Below are positions 10,383 through 21,156 of a stretch of 64,000 nucleotides of DNA, piece after piece. The notes beneath the pieces were generated by a model. The model was not told the origin of the DNA, made no database searches, and was given only the letters and a program-made list of their open reading frames with translations. Every line of letters starts with the position of its first letter. The stretch's first letter is position 1. A program made the position numbers and the translations under genes. The stretch is from Oryza sativa Japonica Group (Eukaryota; Streptophyta; Magnoliopsida; Poales; Poaceae): positions 1,794,501 to 1,858,500 of the forward strand of contig NC_089045.1 of the NCBI RefSeq assembly GCF_034140825.1. Reading direction: 5' to 3'.

Positions 10383-11331
10383 CACTACTAGAAAAACACC
10401 TTTCCCAAGCGGCCCAAACATATTTTCGCAGGCGGACAAGCCATCCGCCAGCACCTCAACGCCTGCAAAAATCAACCATTTTCGCAGGCATACAACAGGT
10501 CCACTTGCGAAAATAGCTCCAAACGCTAAAAAAAAAGACAGACACCGCCATTTCCGGCGGTAGCTTCCCGTTCCCACCCATTCCCCATCTAATCCATTCA
10601 ATTCATCCAGTTCATCCAAAAATCACCGAATCAATTCATCCAAAATCACCGAATCAATTCTAGCAAAGAAAGCAAATAAAAACAATCAAAAAATCACGGC
10701 CGCCGCCCAGCCGTCGTCCACCGCTCGCGCCGTCGTCTGCCGCCGCATGGCCGCGGCCCTCCGTCGTCCGCGCCGCCGCCGCACGGCCGTGGCCCGCCCC
10801 CCTCCGGCTAGATCTGGGAGGGAGGGGCGGCCGGGAGCCGCCGCCACCGCCTCAACCCCTCCGCCGCCGTGGCCGCGCCGCCTCGACCCTCCTCGCCGCC
10901 ATTGCCCGCCGCCATGCTCCCCCCGCCACCCTCTGGCCAGATCTGGGAGGGAGGGGCCGGGAGCCGCCTGCCACCGCTCTCCCCCCGCCCCCCTTTGGCC
11001 AGACCTGGGAGGGAGGGGCCGGGAGCCACGCCACCTTGACCCTCCGCGCCGCCGCCACCGCCCGCCACCGCCGCCGGGAGAGGAGGAGAGGTGAGGGGAG
11101 GGGAGAGAAGGAGAGGTGAGGGGAGGGGATGAGAGGTGATGGGTGAGGTGCGGGACTTAGAAAAAATCTACTCCTCTCCCAAGTCTATTTATATTAAGTC
11201 TATTTTCGCAGGCGCCGCTTAAGTGGTCCGCCCCCGATTTATATTTTTGTAGGCGGTCATTTGGCTCTAAAGGTCATGTCCACCTGCGAAAATAAGATCC
11301 CATGTCGGGAAAAATGCTTTTTCTACTAGTG
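10383..11331. mobile_element. Non-autonomous CACTA element, 949 bp, complete
   Basis: The element begins CACTACTAGAAAAA and ends TTTTTCTACTAGTG, flanked by the 3-bp duplication GTA (10380-10382 and 11332-11334), the CACTA/En-Spm signature. Subterminal repeats of the type TTTTCGCAGGCG occur at both ends in both orientations. The GC-rich core (about 10690-11100) contains three diverged repeats of a block with GATCTGGGAGGGAGGGG. No transposase. The inner limit of the palindrome falls inside this element, at 11045. Confidence 0.9.
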
Positions 11332-11334
11332 GTA

Positions 11335-11706
11335 AATAGATTGTTCTATCCCAGAAGTATCTTAAATTAACACCCAGAAATAAAAATCAAATCCACCCTT
11401 TACTACCAACAGATACAGAAATCACTTCGTCCATCCCCTTCCCACACGTGATCTCTCCCCACATGTCGCTCTCTCCTCTTGTCATGCGAAAATTGGGAGC
11501 GATAGCGTCTCCCAGCTTATAGAGAGCGAGAAAGGAGAAGAAAGGCGGAAAGGATAATTAGCGATCGATCGCTTGCGGGATCGGACCGCGATCAGATCGA
11601 TCCCTATACTCCTCTCTCTTCTCCCCCTTCCTCCTCCCCTTCTTCTCTTTCTACTACAGTATACCACGAACTTCTTTTAAAAAAACAAAAGTTAGAAAAA
11701 AAATTA
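11335..11706. other. Non-genic spacer DNA
   Basis: A TTTCTCC/CTCTCTCC-rich stretch with an inverted GCGATCGATCGC motif near 11560. No gene or recognised element seen. Confidence 0.4.
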
Positions 11707-12165
11707 TGTATAGAAATATTATATATAAAAAATTTGAATTAAAATTTAAATTTGAATCGGGTATATAAACTTTTGACTTATAAACTTTGGGTCTTTAAAC
11801 TTTAGGTGTATAAACTTTAGATGTATAGAAATACTATATATATAAAATATTTGAATTCAAATTCAAATTTGAATCGGGTATGTAAACTTTTGACTTATAA
11901 ACTTTAGGCCTATAAACTTTAGATGTATAGAAATACTATATATAGAAAATATTTGAATTCAAATTCAAATTTGAAACGGGTATATAAACTTTTGACTTAT
12001 AAACTTTAGGTCTATAAACTTTAGGTGTATAAACTTTAGATGCATAGAAATACTATATATAAAAAATATCAAATTTAAATTTGAATTAGATATATAAACT
12101 TTTGGTCTCTAAACTTAGATGTGTAAACTTGAGGTGTACAAACTTTAGACGTATAAATTTACTAA
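11707..12165. repeat. AT-rich tandem repeat, about four units of 103-117 bp
   Basis: Each unit starts near TATAGAAATACTATATATA, continues with an AATTTGAATTCAAATTCAAATTT-like stretch, and then has several short TATAAACTTTAGG/TTGACTTATAAACTTT subrepeats. The four units begin near 11709, 11824, 11925 and 12042; the last is the most diverged. Nested short periods within the longer unit indicate stepwise slippage and unequal crossover. Confidence 0.8.
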
Positions 12166-12788
12166 AATAGGAAAGTAATACGGTGCCAAAAAAGGAAACT
12201 ATGTGGAGGGAGGGAGGGGGGAATCTGATCGCTACCCCTAATGCCAGGGCGATTGATCGCCTATTAGAATCCCCCATTGAAGAAAGGGACTCCAATTTTT
12301 AATACATCTATAGGGAACTAAAGAAGCATTTTTTTTAAAAAAAATCTCAATTTTAGTGTTGTTGGCAATGCTTTTAGGAATCCTCAGGTTCTCAATCCGT
12401 GAATTTGAGGGAGAGCACGTAGGATCATCGACAGGGGCGAAGCTACACTCATTCATAGAGGTCAGTTGACCCCAACGATCTTTTGCGAACCTCTGGTACC
12501 CCTCTTTATTTTACCATCTATGACCTCGGTGAAGAGAAAAACTAGACCCCGGTGATATCGTTGATTCTTTCGTCAAAATCCAACTAGCGACTAGGAACGG
12601 TACTAACAAACAGCAAATTAGCTAGCACTTATAATTTATACATTACCCGAATATACATATATACGATTGGGATTTGGATCCAAAAATAACATTGGAAGCC
12701 CACAACTCCACGAGTTTCTCTTCTTGCGTCATCGTATTCCTTCGAGCACTTTGTCCTGCACCGGCATTGTGCATCTTGATATCTTATA
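12166..12788. other. Non-genic spacer DNA
   Basis: AT-rich DNA without a supported gene. No family recognised. Confidence 0.4.
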
Positions 12789-13088
12789 TTCCCTCCATTT
12801 CAGGTTACAAGACGTTTTGACTTTGGTCAAAGTCAAACTCCTCTAAGTTTAACTAATTCTGTAGAAAAAAAAGTAGTAATATTTACAACATCACCATAGT
12901 TTCATTAAATCTATAATTGAATAAATTTTCATAATATATTTGTCTTGGGTTAAAAATATGAATAAATTTTCATAATATATTTGTCTTGGGTTAAAAATAT
13001 TACTACTTTTGTCTATAAAATTAATCAAACTTAGAATAGTTTAATTTTGACCAAAGTCAAAACATCTTATAACCTAAAACGGAGGAAG
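12789..13088. mobile_element. Stowaway-like MITE, about 300 bp
   Basis: The ends match CCCTCCATTTCAGGTTA and the complement of AACCTAAAACGGAGGAAG, flanked by TA. The subterminal segments pair (GACTTTGGTCAAAGTCAAA, itself palindromic, and its counterpart near 13050). An internal direct duplication of about 50 bp (about 12910-13010) has lengthened one side, breaking the usual symmetry. Confidence 0.75.
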
Positions 13089-13090
13089 TA

Positions 13091-14053
13091 CCATCTTATT
13101 TCTAGCAGAACAGAAGGCAAGAAATTAGTGGTTTTGATAATCTTTGGTGCATTTGGTGTCTTTTACAAATTAATAATGTATAATTTTTAATAAATTTGTA
13201 GACATTTCATTTTATCATAATGTATTGTCATTAATTTTGTCCTGTATTATGTATAATCTTAGATCATTAATTACAAACTAGATGACATATTTTCGATCTA
13301 GTATTGGATTCCAATGTAGCGATATGACATTTTTTTACCTAATTTTAATAAGTTTTGATCTAGTTTTACCGTGAAGTCTCAAAAAAATTCGAAATTTCAC
13401 TCAGAATATACTTTTCGTCCCACGGCGAAACATCAAAATTACATGATTTTTGATCAGTTTTGATCGAAAACATAAACCCTGGTTAATACTGGCCCCGGTG
13501 ACCATTTATCCTAGCTTTGGCCCCGGTGACCATTTATCCTAGCTTCGTCCCTGATCGTCGATAATGGGGGAGATCGTGATTGCAACCACCCTTTCAGTTT
13601 TTGGTCATGTGTTTGAAAGATGAATATTTTCACGCCTGAGGAAAGACTCCTGTGCCGATCTCCTGGGAGGCACAGGAGGCAAACAGCCTCGAGCGGAGGC
13701 TCGCCGGCCACGTCCAGCTCGCGGATTGGGATCACCTGCAGTATGAACAGCGACTGCAAGTTAACTACTGCACGCGATTACAGCCGTTCATTTTGGTGAT
13801 GAATGGACCAGATCATCAGCTACAGTGTCAACGCAAAATACCGAATATTTTTGCTACAGTGATCTACAGTATCCGGGTGCATGTGGACCGTTAGATTCGG
13901 ATCTAACAGGTGGCAGTGGACTGCATAAGTTGTAGTCACAGTACCAACTGCACCTGATCCAAATCCCCAGCTCGCGTCGCCGCACACTCTGCGCACTCCT
14001 CGTGCCGCTCTGCCCACTCCCTACGCCTGCAACCGCTGCCCTGCGCGCCCATG
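13091..14053. other. Palindrome spacer, central part
   Basis: AT-rich to about 13490, followed by a 28-bp tandem duplication (GGCCCCGGTGACCATTTATC, 13490-13545), then moderately GC-rich sequence. The mirror point of the arms lies here (about 13946), but this DNA is not itself palindromic. Frames at 13652-13894 and on the minus strand lack recognisable domains. Confidence 0.45.
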
Positions 14054-14061
14054 ACGCCACC

Positions 14062-14673
14062 TAGGATGAAAACGGTCGGAAACGATCGGAAAACAGCCAA
14101 AACCATTTCCGTAACCATATTTTTCTCGGAAACAAAATCGAAAACGGTAAAGTCGGAAACGAAAACGATATCGGAAATATCGGAAAACCGGAAACGGAAC
14201 AATACGGACGGAAACATGTCGGTACAGATCGGAAACCGGTAACAAATACGGAAACATTAAACTATAAAAATATATATTTAACTTTACATAAGTATGTTAT
14301 ATATATACATAAATTCAAGCTTATACTATATAAATTATAAATTAACTTCATTTTAACCATGTACAAAAGTTAGAGATTTTATTGAAGAGTCATTCAATCT
14401 ATAAGCTGTGGGTAAAGTATAGACATGTCCTATAATATCGACATATTTAGAATACGGTAATTACCATATTATAAGAAACGGTAATTTCCGCAAGAATACG
14501 GTAAATACGGAAACGATCGGTATAACAGCAAAACCATTTCCGTTTTCATTTCCATATTTTTTACCATTTCCATTTTTGTTTCGGTCGATTACCATTTCCA
14601 TATGGCTCGGCCGGTAGAAAGTCAAAAACGAACGCCGGTCGGCCGGTAATTACCGTTACCGTTTTCACCCCTA
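14062..14673. mobile_element. Non-autonomous hAT-type element, 612 bp, copy 2
   Basis: It begins TAGGATGAAAACGGTCGG and ends CCGTTTTCACCCCTA, with a perfect 8-bp duplication ACGCCACC (14054-14061, 14674-14681). It has the same length as, and only scattered differences from, the copy at 288-899. It is not part of the palindrome, and its different target duplication shows an independent insertion of the same young family. Confidence 0.9.
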
Positions 14674-14681
14674 ACGCCACC

Positions 14682-15269
14682 TACATCGTCGCCGTGCCGC
14701 CCGCCTTTGTGGAGAGCCCCATCCATGAGCCGCGCCTATTTGAACGATCACCAGCTTGTCCTCTCTCTTTTCTCGTTCCACTATTGTATTCATTATAATT
14801 AATTTTTATAGAGGGCCAGGCGTTTTCGCATGCAAATTATTTATTTTGTAATTAAAGGGTTGTTTTGGATTGAAATCAAAATATGCCCTACCAAAATTTT
14901 AGTAACTTAAATAGTAATTGTGCCCATACTTAATTTGGCTATATTTTAAAATTTTCTTCACCGTCTTACTGAAATTTAGCTTTATATTGGGCATCAAACC
15001 GAACATAGGCTAGCTAATTTTATCGTACCAAAAAATTGGTAATTTTGGCACTATCAATTAATTGGTAATTGGTAGGGTAGATAACCAATTAATTGAATAT
15101 TTTCTTGAAAAAAAAAGCCGTATATACGTGGCCTATGGCGTTTCGATCCAAACTCCCCTTTCCTTCTAGGCTTCTACTGCGACGAGGAAGCCCTTGCCCT
15201 GGCGTCGTCAAAATCCCTCCTCCGCAGCTTCGCTCCAGTGTCCTGCCTGTCAATCCTCCGGGATCTTGG
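14682..15269. other. Spacer DNA upstream of the truncated RING copy
   Basis: AT-rich, with nested inverted motifs around 15020-15090 (ACCAATTAATTG, AATTGGTAATT). Contains no gene I can support. Confidence 0.45.
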
Positions 15270-15534
15270 TGGATCTGCGGGTAGAGTCGGATTCCAACTA
15301 CGATTCGGAGTCCTAATCAATTTCGTTGCGTCCCACATCGTCGACTATAAATCTGGTATGATCAAGTTGTTTCATTGCATCGTTTGGTTGCGCATCTATC
15401 CCCTCCCATCTCTCCCAACCAAGGTCGCAGTAACAACGCAAAAGCTTGCGGATTGATGGATTCTCGGGCGGCGCAGTTGGCGGCGCCACTTCCTGATCCA
15501 TACTCGGCAGAAACATTTGAAGACCTACTCCGAG
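15270..15534 (+). pseudogene. Truncated third RING gene: 5' region and first 27 codons
   Basis: The sequence around 15270-15455 resembles the 5' flank of the right RING gene (24565-24710) in patches (shared CACATCGTCGACTATAA and AACGCAAAAGCT), with substitutions and indels. From the ATG at 15456 the coding part is almost identical (MDSRAAQLAAPLPDPYSAET and on to DLLRE) and then ends abruptly, joined to the interior of the CACTA element at 15534/15535. The RING finger is lost. Patchy divergence upstream but near identity in the coding start shows it is a paralogue, not just a third copy of the palindrome arm. Confidence 0.8.
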
Positions 15535-17509
15535 GAGGGTCAAGGTGGCGTGGCTCCCGGCCCCTCCCTCCCAGGTCTGGCCAAAGGGGGGCGGGGGGAG
15601 AGCGGTGGCAGGTGGCTCCCGGCCCCTCCCTCCCAGATCTGGCCAGAGGGTGGCGGGGGGAGCATGGCGGCGAGCAATGGCGGCGAGGAGGGTCGAGGCG
15701 GCGCGGCCACGGCGGCGGAGGGGTTGAGGCGGCGGCGGCGGCTCCCGGCCGCCCCTCCCTCCCAGATATAGCCGGAGGGGGGCGGGCCGCGGCCGTGCGG
15801 CGGCGGCGCGGACGACGGAGGGCCGCGGCCATGCGGCGGCAGACGACGGCGCGAGCGGTGGACGACGGCTGGGCGGCGGCCGTGATTTTTTGATTGTTTT
15901 TATTTGCTTTCTTTGCTAGAATTGATTCGGTGATTTTGGATGAACTGGATGAATTGATTCGGTGATTTTTGGATGAACTGGATGAATTGAATGGATTAGA
16001 TGGGGAATGGGTGGGAACGGGAAGCTACCGCCGGAAATGGCGGTGTCTGCCTTTTTTTTTAGCGTTTGGAGCTATTTTCGCAAGTGGACCTGTTGTATGC
16101 CTGCGAAAATGGTTGATTTTTGCAGGCGTTGATGTCACGCCCCGAACTAGTCCCGACCGGAACTAGCCCGTGACGCTCCAAATTAACCTGTTAATCGATA
16201 CCAGTCCCAGGAAACAGTGCTGGTATCACAGGGAGACAGAGTATCACAGCAACAGAGGTCTCTTTATTATAGAGTAGAAGTACAGTCATGTTGGGCTGCG
16301 GACAGATCCCGAGCTCACAACTGCATTACAAAAGGAAAGCGGAAGCCAGGACTTAGACCAATCATCACAGGCGCGACTTGGGAACTAGGCCGAAACCCTA
16401 AAACTCATCGTAGCCGACTTGCTCCTGGAAGAACTCCTCGTCAGCAGGATCCACTTCATCTTCTTCAGCAACTGGGGGGGGTTATTTATATAGAGCAAGG
16501 GTGAGTACGGGAGTACTCAGCAAGCCAGGGGAAATAAGTGTTTAATGCAGGCTTCAAGGAAAGGCTGTTGTTTTCGTAATTGATTTTGTTTGAACTCTTT
16601 TCTAAAAGGTCTAAGTGAGTGCTTCTCAAACGACACGGATGAGACAGTGCGTCTCGTCCGGTCGGAGTATGTGCAATGTATCAGTCTTTAGATCTTGAAA
16701 CAGGGTTGGCACCCGGCCAACAGCTTTTCAAACGGCCACCCGGGCCAACAACATTTCAAACGGCCACCCGGGCCTAGCTGATCCCGTCAGCTGCTGATTT
16801 TTCAAACATCGAACCCAGTTTCACAACAGCAATTTCACAAGCAGTAGTCAGACAAAACTACGCTAGGAATCACCTCACATCCGCCCATGACCGTGGGCAC
16901 GGCTGTTCGAGCAGTTTGTTAACCTCTGCAGAGGGGGTACACTTTACCCACACGACATTACTAACCCGGATCACCCAGCCCGTGGGGATCAGCCATGTCG
17001 GGAGACCTCCAAGCTTTCATGACAAGGCATTTCGAAAGCCGATACAGGTTTACCATATGCCGACGAGAGGGGTCCCAGACCAACAACAGGTTAGGTCCCA
17101 GACCATACTGTGCCAGGAAGCCCAGGGGTCCTCCCCGACACCACCCCGGCGAATCCACATGTCTCTCGGCATCAAGACTCCCCTGATAAGCTAGTTACTC
17201 AGCCAGGGGTGTCCCATTCCACCCATGTGGTCGTACTTGTCTTATGTTTGGATGAAATTCCAAGGGAATCGGTCCTTAAGTGCGAGAGCGGGAAACCGTA
17301 CACCCGGTACGTTCCCCGGTCCGCGGTTTTGGAAATTCATTTAGTTCGCAAGCACCGACCCAGGTGTCGGGTTTTCCAAGTCTTTTGTAAAACTCCAGTT
17401 TTACCCAAGTTGTTTCTCAGATTTTAAGTTTGAAGGCGACCGTCGATACTTGCACAGAGTGCACGAATATATGTTTGGGCCGCTTGGGAAAGGTGTTTTT
17501 CTAGTAGTG
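15535..17509. mobile_element. CACTA element copy, right arm, truncated and interrupted
   Basis: The terminus CTAGTAGTG at 17509 with adjacent TAC mirrors the left element's start. The interior is in reverse orientation relative to 10383-11045. It lacks the other end because it is fused at 15535 to the truncated RING gene. Compared with the left copy, the inner 600 bp carry several substitutions and an extra 9 bp (GATGAACTG-type repeat near 15945), whereas the outermost 41 bp are identical. A 1.34-kb LTR-like insertion occupies 16133-17468. Confidence 0.85.
16133..17468. mobile_element. LTR-like insertion (probable gypsy-type solo LTR fossil)
   Basis: A 1336-bp block is present only in the right arm. 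It begins TGTCACGCC, a common start of grass gypsy LTRs, contains a GAGTACGGGAGTACTCAGCAAG motif typical of such LTRs, and has a CA at 17462-17463 that could be the LTR end. No internal coding region is present. There is no clear target duplication; relative to the left arm, 32 bp (left 10424-10455) are missing at the insertion point. It is interpreted as an old solo LTR with target loss. Confidence 0.6.
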
Positions 17510-17512
17510 TAC

Positions 17513-17921
17513 ACCTTAAAATTGAGTTAGGAATTTCAAAAACATAAATTTTGAAACAATTTTTGTATTTATACTGGGCATGCTCTGAGTTGTGGAGAAC
17601 GAGATCAGTGAAGATGGGTTTTCAATTTTTGAGTATCTTTATGGAGAACTTGTTGGAGTTTATTTTAAAACTAAAAGAAATCCAAAATCTAGGATTGGGA
17701 GGTGCTGTTGGGCACGGTATTGTAACCGAGGTTCATAAAATTCTAGGATTGGGAGGAGCCATCGGTTTTCGTGTTTTTTTTTTACGTTCTGACGTGGCGC
17801 TATTTTTATTGGAATTTCTAATGCTTTCCGATAAATCAAAATGTCAAACATTAAAATTGATCAAAATTCAGCGGAATTTATCGAAAAGCGGTCGAAAATC
17901 ATGATACGGATAGAGCTTGAA
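17513..17921. other. Repeat-like non-genic DNA (right arm)
   Basis: Mirror of 9971-10379, carrying the same unclassified 117-codon frame on the plus strand. No domain recognised. Confidence 0.4.
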
Positions 17922-18282
17922 GGCCCCCTTTGAATCAAATGAAAAACCATAGGAATTCTAGAGGATTTTATCCTATGGGAAATAATCCTATAGAGTCATT
18001 TGAAACAAAGGATTGTTTTCTATCAATTCCTTTGAAATTCCTATGGAATGAACTTTACTAGAGCAATTTTGGAGGAAAATAAGCATGAGGTGATGAGGTC
18101 TCACCTCATGTTTTTCTCTTTATGTGTCTAAGGTTCCTGTATTTTTCCTGTATGCTAATCAAACGATAGTTTGAAGACTTTTCTGTGTTTCAAAATCCCA
18201 TAGGAATCCAATAAGTGTGGCATTTAATTCCTACGTTTTTCCTATTCCTCTGTTTTCTCAATCCTGCGATTCAAAGGTGCCC
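17922..18282. mobile_element. MITE, 361 bp (right arm)
   Basis: Mirror copy of the element at 9610-9970, with the same ends and flanking 3-bp GAA/TTC. Confidence 0.7.
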
Positions 18283-18519
18283 GAATTCTAGCGGTCAGCT
18301 GGTAAGGTAAACCCTGCTTGTACAGTACAATAGAGTAATAGACAAGCCATAACCACAAAAGTACTGTAGTAGTGAAAAAAAAACCAGAAACAGCCGCAAT
18401 CAAACACTCTTGAAAACCCTAATCCCCAAAACTCAGCAAAACCCAACTCGTGTTTCGTTCGCAAAGTGCCTGTGCAAAGGCTCAAATCCCCAAATCCATC
18501 GAAGAAATCTTGAGGAGAC

Positions 18520-18748
18520 TTCGTTTGGACGTTTTCCCAGCGCGCTACAGTGTTTTGCCCCCGCGCACGCTTTTCAAACTACTACACGGTGTACTTTTTT
18601 GCAAAAAGTTTCTATACAAAAGTTGCTTAAAAAAATCAAATTAATCCATTTTTGAAAAAAAAATTAGCTAATACTTAATTAATCACGTGTTAATGAACCG
18701 TTTCGTTTTCCGTGTTACTGTAGCGCGCTGGGAAAACGTCCAAACGAA
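18520..18748. mobile_element. MITE with 32-bp terminal inverted repeats (right arm)
   Basis: Mirror copy of 9144-9372, with GCGCGCTACAGT-containing ends. It lies 14 bp before the ATG of the FBD gene, so it would supply part of that gene's leader or promoter. Confidence 0.75.
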
Positions 18749-18762
18749 CACAGCCCTAATCC

Positions 18763-20628
18763 GTGGCGTCGCCGATGGAGCGCACGGACGATGCGGTGGA
18801 GGCGGCCATTTGGGTACTTCCCAATCCGCCCGACTGGAGCGTGTTCCTGTTACCTCCCGCAGGAGCACGGGAGGGAGGCGGCTACGACAACGACAGCCGT
18901 GTCGAGATCAGCATCACCACGGGCACGGGGGGACACCAGGAGCGAGGCGCCTCCTCGTCTGCCGGCGGGCTCAGGGAAGGCGGCGCTGCGCGCGAGGTGG
19001 AGCGCGGTGGCGGAGATGTAGGCCTCACGGCCACCGCCATCTCAGGACGCCGCCGTGGAGATGGAAGCCTCGCAGCAGGCAGCAGCATCGCTGGAGGCCA
19101 CGGCGGAGGTACTGCGGACGACGAGCCCCACAGCGAGGGCACCGTCGCGGGTGCAGTCCAAGGCCATCTCGCTGGAGTGGGAAGCCTCCCCACACCCACA
19201 GACGAGGCATCGCGGTTTGAGGGCAGGTATGAGGATGACTATAACCCATATGTGGATCTCTACAAATTTGGGCGACCGGCTCCTGATTTCTGGTATAGCG
19301 TCTGGATGCGTGGCCCCCTCGTTTTGCATGATAAGAAACTGTTACTGGCTAGTGATTCTCTTGGTGTTCATAGAGGTGGGGAGATTCCTGATTTGGCAGA
19401 TGCTATAACTGATGTTCTAGATAATCATCCTGGACCAGTTTCTTACTTCAGAGTAGATTCCACCACATGGACTGATGACAATCAACTAGTCAAATGGTTT
19501 GAAACTCTATCCAACAAGTCTGTTGTAGAGATCACATTGCTAAACATTGGTTGTCCAGTTAGCACAATACTTCCTATCAGTGAGCTCTTGTCTCCTAACC
19601 TCACAACTCTTCGTGTTGGTTTTATGAAGATTCTCGATTCTGACCTTCTGTCATTTGAGTATTCGTCGTTAAGCGTGCTTCAACTCATTGGTTGCTCATA
19701 TCGAGGAGCTGATCTAAATTATCTTGTCAGTACTAGCAATACACTAATTGAGCTCAACATTGGCTATTCAATGGAAGATCTCACAGTTAATTCACAGAGT
19801 CTACAAGAACTGCACATATGGAATAGCAGGGGGGGCTTTCTTTCCGTGGAATATGCTCCAAACCTCAAGTTGTTGACCACGGGCCTTAGACCAAAGAAAG
19901 GAAAATCTTTCATCTCGATCACATTAAAAGGGGCTCCTTCCTTGAGAGAGATTGATTACCTTCTGCTGCCGTCATCGAGTCACCCTAAATGACACAATGA
20001 TCTCAAAGGTATAACTCAACTAATCATCTTGTAACAGCCTTTCAGTGTGTCCTTTAGATTGTTAGTCATACATAATTTTGTTTGTTGTTGCAGGAGATAC
20101 GATGTGTTTCATCTATCAGGCAACTCCAAGTGGGTGTGAACTTTGCAGAACGAAGTCACAGAGCTAGTCTTCGCAATATACTTGAATGTTTTCCAGAATT
20201 ATCAATGCTTGTGATTTGGGTATGTTCAATCTTTTGTTCAATGTATATCCAAATTATTTGGATATCTGTAGTAGATTAATGGTTGTTTTTGTTACCCTTT
20301 TTTTTTGCAGAGGATGGATGGTATTGTCTATGATAAAGGATCTGATGTACTATTCGATAGCTCTTTTGTGGGTCTTGGTAGTGTCTCTTGTGTCAAGACA
20401 CGGATACAGTATTTTGAGTTAGAAGGTTTTCGTGGTGGGCCAGCTGAGATGGACATTGCTCGTGGGATCTTAAGACATGCTTCCAGGTTGGCTAAATTTG
20501 TCCTCTCACATCACAAAAACTACAGTGAGGAAGATCTGGTGGAGCAACTTGAAGAGATAAAAACTTGCATTCGTGCTTCAGAAGATTGTATTATTGAAGT
20601 CCACCCACTAAAAGACTCACCTTATTAA
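18763..20628 (+). pseudogene. FBD/LRR protein gene lacking its F-box, frame-disrupted (right arm)
   Basis: Exons 18763-20008, 20094-20219 and 20311-20628, each bounded by GT/AG. Exon 1 is 1246 nt, one base out of phase with exon 2, so the main frame stops at 19992 (409 residues) while the FBD exons are in another phase. LRR-like segments run from about residue 235 to 390; exon 2 (ending PELSMLVIW) and exon 3 encode the FBD-like tail of about 148 residues. The N-terminal 150 residues are Gly/Arg/Ala-rich and replace the F-box, which normally docks Skp1 in SCF ligases. If expressed, the product is an LRR protein without the SCF-docking domain. Identical to 7264-9129. Confidence 0.65.
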
Positions 20629-21156
20629 AGCACAAAGGAAAAGGTATACTCTCTCCTTGTTTTTTCTTTTTTTTTTCTTTTTGGCTATATGGGGTTGGAT
20701 AGTGGCACTCAGTCTCAAATTTTATTGTTTTGAACCCTTTCCCGTGCTAAGTGATTTTGGATTTTGGACTTGTTGCTTATAGATTAGTTCCCCTTGTAGT
20801 TAACCACTTAATAGTTGTCAGAACTGGGCTGATGGGTCATGTGTCGTGCACAGCAAGATGTGTTGGTCGAGTCAAGTAGTGTCTGAGGTGTTGATTTAGA
20901 ATATGGAACGATCACAATGGATCCTGTGGATGTTCCATTAAGATGACTCAATTAGCAGTAGCTGGCTAGCAGTTGTTCATATAATGGTTAAAATGACAGA
21001 TAAAAGTAATGCACAGATTGCTTGAAATAGAAATTATCCATTCACAAAGGATCATCCAATTTGGTTTTATACTTACGCCCTGTTTATAGAGTCACAACTG
21101 CCTCTATATCTATTCTCGCGACAAAAATGGAGAAAAGCATATAGAAGAAAACAAAG
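20629..21156. other. Intergenic stretch, right arm
   Basis: Mirror of 6736-7263, including a T-rich run shortly after the FBD stop codon. No gene seen. Confidence 0.5.

Larger units (their letters stand above)
2514..11045 (+). repeat. Left arm of a giant inverted repeat
   Basis: The arm is mirrored by 15535-25378 on the opposite strand. From 2514 to 10423 the coordinate sum stays at 27892 without a single indel, and all long reading frames (218, 177, 409, 117, 107, 80, 77, 71 and 79 codons) are identical in the two arms; non-coding stretches I compared by eye are also identical. The outer limit falls just past the RING stop codon, where similarity drops abruptly but does not vanish. The inner limit lies inside a CACTA element, where the arms differ by several substitutions and a 9-bp indel. 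Contents: RING-H2 gene, BAHD fragment, LINE remnant, MITEs, FBD/LRR gene and CACTA end. Confidence 0.95.
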
